Assembly (NCBI GenBank): GCA_944381575.1
Contig: CALWLS010000006.1
Coordinates: 62,001 to 126,000 of the forward strand
Reading direction: 5' to 3'
Length of the DNA stretch: 64,000 bases
From: an uncultured Lachnospiraceae bacterium
GTDB taxonomy: Bacteria; Bacillota; Clostridia; Lachnospirales; Lachnospiraceae
Of this stretch, positions 55,607-64,000 are shown piece after piece. The notes under the pieces were generated by a model. It was not told the DNA's origin. It was given only the letters and a program-made list of their open reading frames with translations, and made no database searches. The stretch's first letter is position 1, and each line of letters starts with the position of its first letter. Made by a program: the position numbers and the translations under genes.

Positions 55607-55870
55607 AATTATTCCGAATCTTATAAACTCTGAATATAGGGATATACCTCTGCAACATTGGTATCTTTCCACTGGGGAATATTTTATGCCAAAATTATAT
55701 AAAAATGCTCCCCAATGTTTAATGATAATCAAAACAATGGAGATATACAAAATACGTTTGATACTTTGAGCCCAAAAAATGGAGATTACTTGAAAATCGC
55801 CCTTATAAACCCTATAATAAAGACAAGAAAAGGCATCACCGATGACGGTTAGCCTTAGTATATTCAGTGT
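55607..55870. other. Noncoding stretch between surface gene and AAA gene
   Basis: AT-rich, no ORF of note. TGGGGA and TCCCCA (about 55673 and 55711) could form a weak stem with inner TTTTAT/ATAAAA. Nothing else recognised. Confidence 0.3.
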
Positions 55871-55912
55871 AAAAACACTAACCTACTTTAGCACGGGCGG
55901 TTAGTGTTTTTT
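55871..55912. terminator. Bidirectional terminator beside the AAA ATPase gene
   Basis: AAAAACACTAACC (55871-55883), 15-nt loop, GGTTAGTGTTTTT (55899-55911); 13 perfect pairs, with A- and T-runs on both sides. It ends the minus-strand ATPase gene. Confidence 0.9.
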
Positions 55913-55962
55913 ATTTGTGAATGTATATACAGCTAAATTATCATATGCTCAATAATAGTTTT

Positions 55963-57237
55963 TCAAAACAGTTCCACACGTCCAAGCAGCATATCTATCA
56001 GATTACAATGTAGGATTCCGTTATCATCGAAAAAATTATGTGGGATATCCATACGGATAACTATTTTTTTGAAAAAATCTTTTGTAAGCATTAATGATGC
56101 AAGCTCGGAAGATTCCTTTTTATCAGTATCCATTTTGAAAGCTGACTGGATATAAATTTTTCTGTCTGCATCATTTACAACAAAATCGATCTCTTTTTGC
56201 AAATTTGCTCCACCGGTACGATCAGTTACAACCCCAACATCAACAGAATATCCTCTAATTATCAATTCGTTATAAATGATATTTTCCATTATGTGTCCAG
56301 GATCATATTGACGATAATTAAGCCTTGCGTTACGAAGTCCAATATCTGTGTAATAATATTTGTTTGGATATTTGAAATATGTCTTTCCTTTTACATCGTA
56401 ACGTTTTGCCATGGATATGAGAAATGAATCAATAGCATACTGCACATAATTGGACACCAACGTGGAGTTTATCTTTTCCTTTCTCATGCCGGTCAATGCA
56501 TTGGAGATATTAGTAGGATTAGTCAGCGAACTGATTTGCGAGGCAAGGAAATCCAGAATTTCATTTAAAATATCCTCACGTTCTATCCCATTACGCTCCA
56601 CTATATCCTTTATATACAATTCACTGAATAATGACGAAAGATAATCTTTTTTATCCTTTACATCTGTTAATGCCAATATACGAGGCATGCCACCATACAG
56701 CATATATGTATCAAGAGCTTTTTGTTCATCTCCTCCGACATAGGAATAAAATTCCATAAAAGATAATGGATATACATGGATCTGAGTAGCGCGGCCGCGA
56801 AATTCTGTAGCAATATCTTTTGACAGTCCTTTTGAATTGCTGCCGGTAACATACACATCCAGATTTTTATATGCCTTAAGTTCATTCAGCATATCGTAAA
56901 TGGTAACTTCAATATTGCCATTTTCATTATCAATGACTTTTGTGGTAAGTTGAACTTCATCGATAAATAGATAAAATCTGTCACTATGATTCTTTGAAAC
57001 GATAGACTCAACATATTCACAAAGCTTAATAGGATCTCGAAATTTATAATAACGTCTCTGATCCAGCTCAATTTTAATTACGTGATCTGCCTGAACACCC
57101 TGTGAAAGAAGATAGTCATAAAATAAATCAAAAAGCAGTACTGACTTCCCACAACGGCGGATGCCAGTGATTACCTTAACCTCATCATTCCACATATTAT
57201 GGATAATTCTATTTAAGTAATAATCCCGTTTAATCAT
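55963..57237 (-). CDS. AAA-family ATPase with DUF4143 domain
   Basis: 424 residues: AAA_14 ATPase domain with Walker A GIRRCGKSVLL (about 25-35), Walker B FYLFIDEVQL, sensor VTGSNSKGLS, then DIATEFRGRATQIHVYPLSF, YMLYGGMPRIL and a C-terminal DUF4143-type winged-helix/nuclease-like part (YTDIGLRNARLNYRQYD, ENIIYNELIIRGYSVDVGV, QKEIDFVVNDADRKIYIQ with the E-IDFV-Q pattern of PD-(D/E)XK folds). Function is unknown; members are common in mobile regions. Base composition is AT-rich against the flanking housekeeping genes, so acquisition by transfer is likely. It lies between the two surface-gene copies. Confidence 0.85.
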   Translation of the reverse strand: MIKRDYYLNRIIHNMWNDEVKVITGIRRCGKSVLLFDLFYDYLLSQGVQADHVIKIELDQRRYYKFRDPIKLCEYVESIVSKNHSDRFYLFIDEVQLTTKVIDNENGNIEVTIYDMLNELKAYKNLDVYVTGSNSKGLSKDIATEFRGRATQIHVYPLSFMEFYSYVGGDEQKALDTYMLYGGMPRILALTDVKDKKDYLSSLFSELYIKDIVERNGIEREDILNEILDFLASQISSLTNPTNISNALTGMRKEKINSTLVSNYVQYAIDSFLISMAKRYDVKGKTYFKYPNKYYYTDIGLRNARLNYRQYDPGHIMENIIYNELIIRGYSVDVGVVTDRTGGANLQKEIDFVVNDADRKIYIQSAFKMDTDKKESSELASLMLTKDFFKKIVIRMDIPHNFFDDNGILHCNLIDMLLGRVELF

Positions 57238-57417
57238 ACCGCTTACCTTATACTTAAGACGTTTACGTCGTAACTTTCATGTATAGAATATCGTTCTTTT
57301 TATTAAATATCAATATTTTTTATAATGAATGATAATTTCAATTAAATAAAGTAACAGTAAATCGTGTATTATCCAATTAAAAATATTCTCCATATCATTT
57401 CAGTCAAGCATTTCGAT

Positions 57418-57454
57418 ATTTACCATTTTTACAAAAACCTTAAAAATGGTAAAT
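57418..57454. repeat. 13-bp perfect inverted repeat
   Basis: ATTTACCATTTTT (57418-57430), 11-nt loop, AAAAATGGTAAAT (57442-57454). It could be a terminator on either strand or a remnant repeat of a mobile element. Confidence 0.65.
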
Positions 57455-57502
57455 ATAGTATAATTAAATGATAGAGGCTAACTATAGTAGTTAAAAATCA
57501 TA

Positions 57503-57927
57503 ATGGCAGTAACTCTGGATATTTATGCTGTGTATGCAGATAATACTCGGCATAATAAAGAAATACAGAAGGCATTATGGCATGTGTAAAAAGGGCAAGG
57601 TATCATTCAATCCTTATATATGCAAGCTTACTTAAGAAGGGAAATGGTACAGAAAAGCTGACAGAACCTATATAATATTTTTTATCGAAGAATAATTATA
57701 AGATACTCGCGGATAGAACAGAGCATTTTAAGAAAGATATGTAAGGAGTAAGAAATATGAACAGCGTTGTTGATGAGATTAGGGAAGAAGGAAGGTTAGA
57801 GAGCAGCATTCAAGCAGCTAAAAGAATGCTTAAGCTTGGGAAATTAACATACGAGGATATCGCAACTTGTACGGATCTTCCATTAAGTGAAATAATTAAA
57901 CTTGCTCAAGAGAAAGACGCCAAATAA
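57503..57927 (+). pseudogene. Decayed PD-(D/E)XK nuclease family transposase-like gene
   Basis: Three remnants in order: AVTLDIYAVYADNTRHNKEI from 57503 (like the LDVYAEDxxGxxYNIEIQ core of Rpn/PDDEXK_2 proteins), stopped by TAA near 57582; then ILADRTEHFKKDM with an in-frame TAA where relatives read on; then an intact 56-codon ORF (57757-57927, ATG after AAGGAG) MNSVVDEIREEGRLESSIQA, KRMLKLGKLTYEDIATCT, the usual C-terminal tail of that family. The central catalytic part is missing, so it is inactive. The short ORF alone might still be translated. Confidence 0.65.
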
Positions 57928-58050
57928 TGAATAAATTTTAGAGCTACAAGTATGTATTGATAAAGTGTGTAAAATTTTTTCTATTTCAGCAGCTTGGCGA
58001 TATTTTATTTGTGGCAAAAACACTCTAAGGCGTCTATTAATAATTATTGT
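57928..58050. other. Short noncoding stretch
   Basis: AT-rich; no feature recognised before the terminator at 58051. Confidence 0.3.
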
Positions 58051-58080
58051 AAAAGCGACTCGGGAGACCGAGTCGCTTTT
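58051..58080 (-). terminator. Terminator of the inverted surface-gene copy
   Basis: AAAAGCGACTCGG (58051-58063), loop GAGA, CCGAGTCGCTTTT (58068-58080); 13 perfect pairs. Matches the terminator at 55577. Confidence 0.93.
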
Positions 58081-58107
58081 GATTATTAGATTATAATATG
58101 ACTGAAA

Positions 58108-59436
58108 TTACTTAGCGATAGAAACGCTTTCCTTCTCCTCCAGCGCATCCTTAGCAGCATCTAAGTCATCTACATGGATGATATCGTATCCCGTATCATC
58201 GTCACCGCTGAGAACTACATAATATTCATCATTGTCATCCTTGTAGTACCTGTCAGCCTTCATGCGTGTACCTGTTGAATTAACAAGGAACTCGGCATCT
58301 GATTCAACAAGGTTTCCACCATTATCATAAATGTCTATGACAACTATTTCATACTTATCATCATCAGCTTCCTGACGAATACCATTGAAGTATACCTTGT
58401 TGTTTTCAATTCCGCTGTATGCCCTACCAGTTGATTTATCAAATCCGAATGTATAGTCATCATCAGCAAGAGAGATCTTGATTGAAGAACCTGTCTTCAT
58501 TGCGCCGTCATTCTCCTCATCATCAGAGAAGTAGTAAACGTTAGCGTTATCAAGTGCATATATATCCTCTGCATCAACTTCATCTTCATCAAATGCCTGA
58601 ATCATATAAGCATTGCTGCCGTTTACCTTAGGAGTAGACAACTGTACAAGACCATACTGCATGATACCATTCTCATCGAATACATACCACTTAGAGTTGA
58701 TCTTCTTTGTCTGCTTTGTAAGGATCTGGCCCTTGTTGTCCGTTCTGAACCAGTGATCATCCTCATCATCAAGGCCCCAATCCTCATTAGCTGCGGTCCA
58801 AATCCAAGAATTCTTCTGGAGAGAACCATTCTCAAGGTTGGAATTATAGAACTTTGAGGTTGTTGACCATGTGGAACCTGCCCACTCAGTGATCATAACG
58901 CCGTTCTCATCGAAGTAGTAGCTATTGCCGTTAATCTTCTTTGGATTTGTAACATTGTTTGCTGTTCTCTTTACACCATTAGATCCGAAATTGAACCAAA
59001 AGTACTCATAATCAAGATCATCATAGTCGGTGGTATCGAAACCATCCTCATACCTTAACCAGCCTGAGTGACGTGCTCCGTCATCGTTGGTTCCGAAATA
59101 GTATGTGCAGTTAAGTACAGCGTCATCTTCGTTGTTCAGTAATGCACCATTCTCGTCTACGAATCCGAAGAGCATCTTACCCTCTTCATCGAAGCCGTAC
59201 TTCTTACCGTTGATGGTCTTTCCAAGAGAATCGGTGTATGCCTTACCTGATGATCCGAAGTAGTACCATCTGTAGTCTACATCCTCTTCCTCATCCTCGT
59301 CAGCTGCGATAGCTACCCATGTGTTCCTAACCATGGCGCCGTTAGCATCTACATAGTAGTAGTTGTTTCCGTCTTCTACGAGCTGGTTTGTGAGCATGTA
59401 ACCGATATATAAAACAACAAATGAAATTAAAGACAT
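58108..59436 (-). pseudogene. Inverted, 5'-truncated copy of the choline-binding-type surface gene (silent cassette?)
   Basis: 442-codon frame on the minus strand. From GYMLTNQLVEDG on, it aligns along its whole length with the expressed copy at 54089; about the first 90 residues differ at only a few places, and the C-terminal half diverges by substitutions and small insertions (for example GSTWSTTSKFY against GAATASESRYF). Signal peptide and first repeats are missing: the twelve residues before the match (MSLISFVVLYI) are unrelated, and no ribosome binding site is seen. The junction is abrupt at GGTTACATGCTCAC (about 59400). It keeps its own terminator. Likely not expressed as it stands, but the frame is fully open, which argues for use as a cassette. 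Confidence 0.85.
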
Positions 59437-59650
59437 TACGACAAAGTCGACGACATTAAGCCCAAAATCAACTGACAGATTTCGGTGAAAAAATAAGCTT
59501 CGGCAGAAAAATATTTAAACAAATTAAATAATTAAATTTTATAGTTTTTTACACCATTCATCCTGCACGAAAATATCTGCTAATATGAGTCTGAACGCCT
59601 TACCGGGAAGCACAAGGACCGTCAGAATTTAACTATAAAGGACATTAATT
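59437..59650. other. Intergenic region between silent copy and recombinase
   Basis: AT-rich. GTCGAC (59447-59452) within an ACGACAAAGTCGACGAC stretch lies near the 5' boundary of the copy. No clear promoter; AAAGGA (59636-59641) serves the recombinase. Confidence 0.4.
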
Positions 59651-60766
59651 ATGAAAAAAAGAAAAGACGGAAGATATGAAAAAAAGATCAGATATAACGG
59701 CAGGAGATATTCTGTTTATTCCAGCACCATCAAGGGACTTAATGAAAAAGAGGACGCCCTGAGGAGGCAGCTTGCAGCAGCGGAGCATAAGGAGTCGGCG
59801 GTCACCCTCGATGACTATTATGAAAAATGGAGTACTTCGCGCAAGAACACGGTGGCGGGAGCTACAGTAAGGCAGCAGTATTTCTTGTACAGGACCATGG
59901 CGGAGGTGACGGTAAGAAACGGAGTAAAGTTCGGTACACTGAGGCTGAATGAGATCGAGAGGAGAGATATACTGGAGTTGCAAAAGCGGCTGTACAGCAT
60001 CAGGCGCAGCGGTGGAAGGTTTGGCTACAGCACCATGACCGTCAATAACATGATAGCCATAGTGAGCCACATAATGTCCGACGCTGTGATGGAACGGCTT
60101 ATAAGCTGGAATCCGGCTAAGGGCGTGAAGCCCTTAAAAAAGACGGGGCCCATGGCAAGGGATACCATTCACAGGGCCTTAACGGTAGATGAAACAAAGG
60201 CGTTTTTTGCCGCTGCAAGGGGAGAATGGTATGAGCCGCTATTTGAATTCCTGCTCTTTACAGGCTGCCGCATAGGGGAGGCTTCAGCTATCAGATATTC
60301 AAATATCAATAATAAAAGCCTTACCATCAAAAATACGGTCTCAAGGGATGAGCACGGCATATATTATGTCAGCGATACGGCAAAAACGGCCGCGGGAGTG
60401 AGGACCATACCTATGACAGAGGATATGAGGATGGCTATCAGGGCTCAGAGATCGTTAAATAAGGAGGCCTTTGGAAGAGCTGAGGAAGGATATGTTTTCA
60501 GATCCAAAAGCGGAGGCATAGTAAGAGAGAGCGTGGTGAACAGAAATATAACTGCAATATGCTTAAGGGCTGGAATAGACAGGTTCACGGCCCACGCCTT
60601 CAGGGATACCTTTGCCACCAGGGCGCTGGAAAGCGGTATGAAGCCCAAGACCCTGCAGGAGATACTGGGGCATTCTGATATTGGCATGACCATGAATCTT
60701 TACGCCCATGTGATGGAAACGACAAAGGTAAAGGAGATGCGTATGATCAGGATCTCAATAACATAA
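59651..60766 (+). CDS. Tyrosine recombinase (phage-integrase family)
   Basis: 371-residue site-specific recombinase. N-terminal AP2-like arm-binding part (KRKDGRYEKKIRYNGRRYSV), SAM-like core-binding domain (DDYYEKWSTSRKNTVAGATV), and catalytic domain with Arg in TGCRIGEASA, Lys in TAKTAAGVRTIPM, HxxR in AHAFRDTFATR, His in LGHSDIGMT and the nucleophile Tyr in NLYAHV. All catalytic residues are present, so it should be active. No excisionase, phage or conjugation gene adjoins it. It faces away from the silent surface-gene copy, 214 bp away, and may act on it. Confidence 0.94.
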   Translation: MKKRKDGRYEKKIRYNGRRYSVYSSTIKGLNEKEDALRRQLAAAEHKESAVTLDDYYEKWSTSRKNTVAGATVRQQYFLYRTMAEVTVRNGVKFGTLRLNEIERRDILELQKRLYSIRRSGGRFGYSTMTVNNMIAIVSHIMSDAVMERLISWNPAKGVKPLKKTGPMARDTIHRALTVDETKAFFAAARGEWYEPLFEFLLFTGCRIGEASAIRYSNINNKSLTIKNTVSRDEHGIYYVSDTAKTAAGVRTIPMTEDMRMAIRAQRSLNKEAFGRAEEGYVFRSKSGGIVRESVVNRNITAICLRAGIDRFTAHAFRDTFATRALESGMKPKTLQEILGHSDIGMTMNLYAHVMETTKVKEMRMIRISIT

Positions 60767-60892
60767 ACCTGGAAATCGGATAAATGTGTGAATTTCAGCC
60801 CATATCCAAATGCGGGACAGGATCAGGATGCGTTGACGACAGCGCTGACGACATTTATAAAAGCCATATGTATTTGTTCATAATAATGTAAT

Positions 60893-60921
60893 TTGACTTA
60901 ATAAATGTACACTACTATAAT
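60893..60921 (+). promoter_or_regulatory. Strong promoter of the second choline-binding-type gene
   Basis: TTGACT (60893-60898), 17-bp spacer, TATAAT (60916-60921). It gives a leader of about 110 nt. Confidence 0.85.
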
Positions 60922-60945
60922 CAAGACATAAGCGTGGATATGGCG

Positions 60946-61009
60946 AAAAGCCTGTCTGCCAGAGGCTTTTTACAGTAAGATAAATGCAGATATCGTATAG
61001 TAACGATAT
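60946..61009 (+). promoter_or_regulatory. Structured 5' leader with terminator-like hairpin (candidate attenuator)
   Basis: AAAAGCCT (60946-60953), 9-nt loop, AGGCTTTT (60963-60970) and one more T form a terminator-like stem only 25 bases after the promoter. ATATCGT-ATAGTA-ACGATAT (60990-61009) forms a second perfect hairpin 15 bases before the GGGAG site. It does not match a riboswitch class I know. Confidence 0.55.
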
Positions 61010-61039
61010 GTCACATTTCATACGGGAGTGTATTACATC

Positions 61040-62344
61040 ATGAAAAAAAGATCAGTATTTTCATTAATCCTTCTGACATTCATGGCGGCGATATCCATCA
61101 CCTCCTTTGCCTACTATACCAAGACAAGAGGGATTCCGAATGTAAGGATAACTATTGATACGGGGGCGCTGGAGCCTGGAGATGATCTATCTGACGACGC
61201 TGAGGCCTATGTAAGTGTGCCGGAGAGCAACATATATTACGAACTGGACGACGCGGAATGGATAGATGACATTACCGAGCTCAAGGTGGGGGATGCTCCG
61301 CGTATGAGAGTATGGCTCTATGCGATACCAAGAGAGGTCGAGAGCAAGAATTACAGTACGATATATCTGTTTAACGGAAGCTACAGCCCGAGTAATGTAA
61401 GAGTTAACGGCGGAGAGCTTATATCTGCTGATAAAAGAGATTCGGGCTATGCGCTTATGGTCACGCTTAGGGTCGATCCGGTAGAGGGAACCTTCTCGGA
61501 TCCGATATCCGCCAACTGGTCGTCTCCGATAGGCAAGGCTACCTGGGATGTAGATTATAATGACTCGGGGTATTATGATGTGACCTGCTACAGGGGATCA
61601 AAGGTGGTCAAGAGACTTTATGATTACCATGGTAATTACTATAATTTCTACCCGTATATGACTGAGCCGGGAGAGTACTCGTTCAGGATAAGGACAGTTG
61701 CTAAGCCTGGAGTGTCCGGAGGCAAGGCTTCCGGTTGGACTGAGTCGTCGATACTCACGGTAAATGCCGACAAGGTATCAAATGGAAGCGGACAGACCAC
61801 CGCAGATGAGCACGGCGGATCCTCAGCAACTTCCGGGACCGTCAGCAGCATAAACGGACAGAATCTCGGAACCCAGTATGGCTGGATCACTTCGGGAAGC
61901 GACAGATATTTCCGCTATCCGGACGGACAGCTTGCAACGGGCTGGCTCAACTTAAACGGGGTGTATTACAGATTTGACGCCACTGGCAAGATGCTCAAAG
62001 GATGGCAGAAGAATGACTACGGCAGCTGGTTCTACCTTGATCCTAATACCGGAGCCATGAAGACAGGCTGGTTCAATGATAACGGCAGCTATTATTATCT
62101 CCGCACTGATAAGGGTGATTATGAGGGCGTGATGGTGACCGGCTGGGCCGATATTGGAGGCAAGAGATATTATTTCAATGAGAGTGGAATGATGGTGACC
62201 GGCTGGAGAGGCATCGATGGAAAGTATTATTATTTCTATCCGCAGGGCAGCGCCACGGCTGACGGAAGCTATGGCTATATGGCTGTAAATACCACGATAG
62301 ACGGGGTGTTCGCTGTTGGAGCGGATGGAGCCTGGATCCACTGA
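61040..62344 (+). CDS. Secreted protein with C-terminal choline-binding-type repeats
   Basis: 434 residues: signal peptide ([20 protein letters not shown]), an N-terminal beta-rich module (about 30-245) of unknown type, in two parts ([20 protein letters not shown], then [20 protein letters not shown]), a Ser/Gly/Thr linker, and at the end at least five cell-wall-binding repeats: [79 protein letters not shown]. The pattern is a standard surface-anchored effector. ATG 61040 is preferred over GTG 61028. Followed 20 bp later by pgi. Confidence 0.9.
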   Translation: MKKRSVFSLILLTFMAAISITSFAYYTKTRGIPNVRITIDTGALEPGDDLSDDAEAYVSVPESNIYYELDDAEWIDDITELKVGDAPRMRVWLYAIPREVESKNYSTIYLFNGSYSPSNVRVNGGELISADKRDSGYALMVTLRVDPVEGTFSDPISANWSSPIGKATWDVDYNDSGYYDVTCYRGSKVVKRLYDYHGNYYNFYPYMTEPGEYSFRIRTVAKPGVSGGKASGWTESSILTVNADKVSNGSGQTTADEHGGSSATSGTVSSINGQNLGTQYGWITSGSDRYFRYPDGQLATGWLNLNGVYYRFDATGKMLKGWQKNDYGSWFYLDPNTGAMKTGWFNDNGSYYYLRTDKGDYEGVMVTGWADIGGKRYYFNESGMMVTGWRGIDGKYYYFYPQGSATADGSYGYMAVNTTIDGVFAVGADGAWIH

Positions 62345-62364
62345 TAGATTTAAGGAAGTGCATT

Positions 62365-63720
62365 ATGCAAAAGGTGTTTTTTGATTACAGCGGCATACTT
62401 GATGAGGTGTCCGCTGAGGAAGTAAACGCATGCCTGAAAAAGGCAGTATCAGCAAGAGATAAGCTGATCAACAAAACAGGAGAAGGAAATGAATTTACGG
62501 GGTGGGTGGACCTCCCCGTAAATTTTGATAAGGAGGAGTTTGAGAGGATAAAAAAGGCTGCTTTGAGGATAAGGCAGGATTCGGATGTCCTTATAGTCAT
62601 AGGCATAGGCGGAAGCTACCTTGGGGCAAGGGCCGCCATAGAGTTTTTGGGAAACTCGTTTTATAACGAAAAGGACGGCCTGAAGGTATATTTTGCCGGA
62701 AATTCCTTAAGCCAGAAATATCTCAGCGATCTTATCAGCCTTGTTAAGGATAAGGATATTTCCGTAAACGTGATCTCAAAATCAGGAACTACTACGGAGC
62801 CTGCCATAGCCTTCAGGGTATTTAAGGATCTGTTGGAGGAAAAATACGGACCTGAAGGTGCGGCAAAGCGCATATACGCCACCACTGATAAGGAAAAGGG
62901 CGCGTTAAAGGAGCTTGCTGATAAGCAGGGCTATGAAACATTTGTGGTTCCGGATGATATAGGCGGAAGGTATTCAGTGCTTACGGCAGTTGGACTTTTA
63001 CCGATCGCAGCGGCAGGCTTTAATATCGACAGACTGATGGAGGGGGCCGCTGAGATGAGGGATATCTCCTTAAGCCGCAGTATGGATATCCCGGCGTTGA
63101 ATTATGCCGCTGCAAGGAACGCCCTGTACGCAGCAGGCAAGAAAATAGAGATAACTGCTGACTATGAGCCGTCCTTCCACTATATGAATGAATGGTGGAA
63201 GCAGCTTTTTGGAGAGTCTGAGGGTAAGGGTCATAAGGGTATCTTTCCTGCTTCTGTGGACCTTACTACGGATCTTCATTCTATGGGACAGTATATACAG
63301 GACGGAGAGCGCCTTATTATGGAGACCGTGGTGGAGATACTGGATCAGCCGGGAGATATAGTCATACACAGAGAAGAGGACGATACGGATAAGCTTAATT
63401 ATCTCGCGGGTCGGGATATGGAATATGTAAACTCCAGAGCTCTTGAGGGTACCATGCTGGCCCATATAGAGGGCGGGGTACCATGCATGAGGGTCACCAT
63501 AAGGGATCAGAAGGAGTATACCCTGGGACAGCTTATATATTTCTATGAATTTGCCTGTGGCGTAAGCGGATATATGCTCGGTGTCAATCCTTTCGATCAG
63601 CCGGGCGTGGAGAGCTATAAACGGAATATGTTTGCCCTTTTGGGAAAGCCGGGCTATGAGGCGCTGCTTAAGGAGATCACCGAAAAGGCGGCCGCAAGGT
63701 CAAAAGAGGCAGCAAAATGA
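62365..63720 (+). CDS. pgi: Glucose-6-phosphate isomerase
   Basis: Interconverts glucose-6-P and fructose-6-P. The 451 residues are the Gram-positive short form, with [75 protein letters not shown] (catalytic Glu and His) and a late [27 protein letters not shown] precedes the ATG. Its stop overlaps the next ATG (ATGA). Confidence 0.97.
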   Translation: MQKVFFDYSGILDEVSAEEVNACLKKAVSARDKLINKTGEGNEFTGWVDLPVNFDKEEFERIKKAALRIRQDSDVLIVIGIGGSYLGARAAIEFLGNSFYNEKDGLKVYFAGNSLSQKYLSDLISLVKDKDISVNVISKSGTTTEPAIAFRVFKDLLEEKYGPEGAAKRIYATTDKEKGALKELADKQGYETFVVPDDIGGRYSVLTAVGLLPIAAAGFNIDRLMEGAAEMRDISLSRSMDIPALNYAAARNALYAAGKKIEITADYEPSFHYMNEWWKQLFGESEGKGHKGIFPASVDLTTDLHSMGQYIQDGERLIMETVVEILDQPGDIVIHREEDDTDKLNYLAGRDMEYVNSRALEGTMLAHIEGGVPCMRVTIRDQKEYTLGQLIYFYEFACGVSGYMLGVNPFDQPGVESYKRNMFALLGKPGYEALLKEITEKAAARSKEAAK

Positions 63721-64000
63721 ATAAAGAAGTAATACTTCTTAGAAATATTATAGAAAACGACAGGATAACACAGAGAGAGCTGGCGAAGGCAGCAGGCCTT
63801 TCACTTGGAACGGTAAATAAGCTTATAAGGAAGTTTCTTGAGGGAGGTCTTATTGAGTACAGCGGCGAATATGGTCCGGTTAAGACAGATGCGGGAAAAA
63901 CCCGATCAGGCAGTAAAACAGAGCCGGGCCTGAGATACGCGGTGACAAAAAAAGGCTATGAGTTCCTTAAGCCGTATAAGGTGGACTGCGCTGTAATAAT
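63717..64000 (+). CDS. Winged-helix protein, N-terminal part (3' end outside window)
   Basis: The first 94 residues form a winged helix ([60 protein letters not shown]) with a loop rich in Lys/Ser/Gly. The last codons read DCAVI at the edge. In Lachnospiraceae a winged helix ending in 'Y-V-A-I-I' is often fused to an NTP-transferase of the LicC (CTP:phosphocholine cytidylyltransferase) type; that would fit the choline-binding-type proteins upstream. The fusion is an inference, since the rest lies outside. Coupled to pgi by ATGA. Confidence 0.7.
   Translation, partial: MNKEVILLRNIIENDRITQRELAKAAGLSLGTVNKLIRKFLEGGLIEYSGEYGPVKTDAGKTRSGSKTEPGLRYAVTKKGYEFLKPYKVDCAVI

Noticed and set aside
57418-57454. 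Insertion sequence ends
   Set aside because: The inverted repeat is a single hairpin with an 11-nt loop; no transposase or target duplication surrounds it.
52990-61000. att direct repeat of the tRNA-Arg 3' end near the integrase
   Set aside because: I searched both sides of 59651-60766 by eye for the GTTCGAGCC-type tail and found none.
60946-61009. c-di-GMP or other known riboswitch in the leader of the 61040 gene
   Set aside because: GCGAAAAGCC resembles part of the GEMM core, but the second conserved arm and tetraloop receptor are not there.

Overview
The window looks like chromosome from an anaerobic Firmicute of class Clostridia, most likely a Lachnospiraceae-type gut bacterium. This is inferred from the Gram-positive order of the division genes, the HrcA/CIRCE heat-shock operon, Arg-tRNA and housekeeping genes with AAGGAGG-type ribosome binding sites and frequent TTG/GTG starts, and several secreted proteins with choline-binding-type cell-wall repeats. 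No sequence search was possible, so all names rest on motifs read by eye.

Layout. 1-0.6 kb: 3' end of a surface protein whose last codons overlap convergent uvrB. 0.6-11 kb: housekeeping genes (uvrB, gpmI, comEC, a yggS-holA overlap pair, rpsT, lepA). 11-15.4 kb: a polar amino-acid ABC transporter followed by an M20 amidohydrolase. 15.5-19.3 kb: two metallo-beta-lactamase-fold genes, a secreted 3D-type protein and hemW. 19.3-24.6 kb: CIRCE-controlled hrcA-grpE-dnaK-dnaJ, closed by a terminator shared with convergent ychF. 25.8-26.3 kb: an unusually structured intergenic region, then lgt. 27.2-37.8 kb: division and cell-wall cluster mraZ-rsmH-ftsL-pbp-mraY-murD-ftsW-ftsQ-ftsZ, headed by four 10-bp MraZ-type operator repeats. 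38-41.5 kb: asd, a DtxR/MntR-type regulator and recJ.

41.6-52.1 kb is an accessory metabolic island: a five-gene peptide-type (Opp/Dpp) ABC transporter, two proteins I cannot assign (125 and 342 aa), a 120-aa unknown, a MoaB/MogA-fold protein, a GntR/FCD regulator and a LarA-like (DUF2088) protein. TGTCGA-containing repeats precede both transporter and unknown genes and could be operators of the GntR protein. I think this is an undescribed uptake and catabolic system.

52.2-61 kb: nadD and tRNA-Arg(ACG), then an AT-rich, mobile-looking stretch. It holds hicAB, an expressed choline-binding-type surface protein, an AAA ATPase of the DUF4143 type, a decayed nuclease-transposase gene, an inverted 5'-truncated second copy of the surface gene, and directly next to it a tyrosine recombinase. 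The arrangement (expressed copy with promoter and signal peptide, silent inverted copy beginning abruptly inside a shared sequence, adjacent recombinase) fits a DNA-inversion system exchanging the exposed part of a surface protein. The window ends with another choline-binding-type protein behind a structured leader, pgi, and the start of a winged-helix protein that may be fused to a nucleotidyltransferase.
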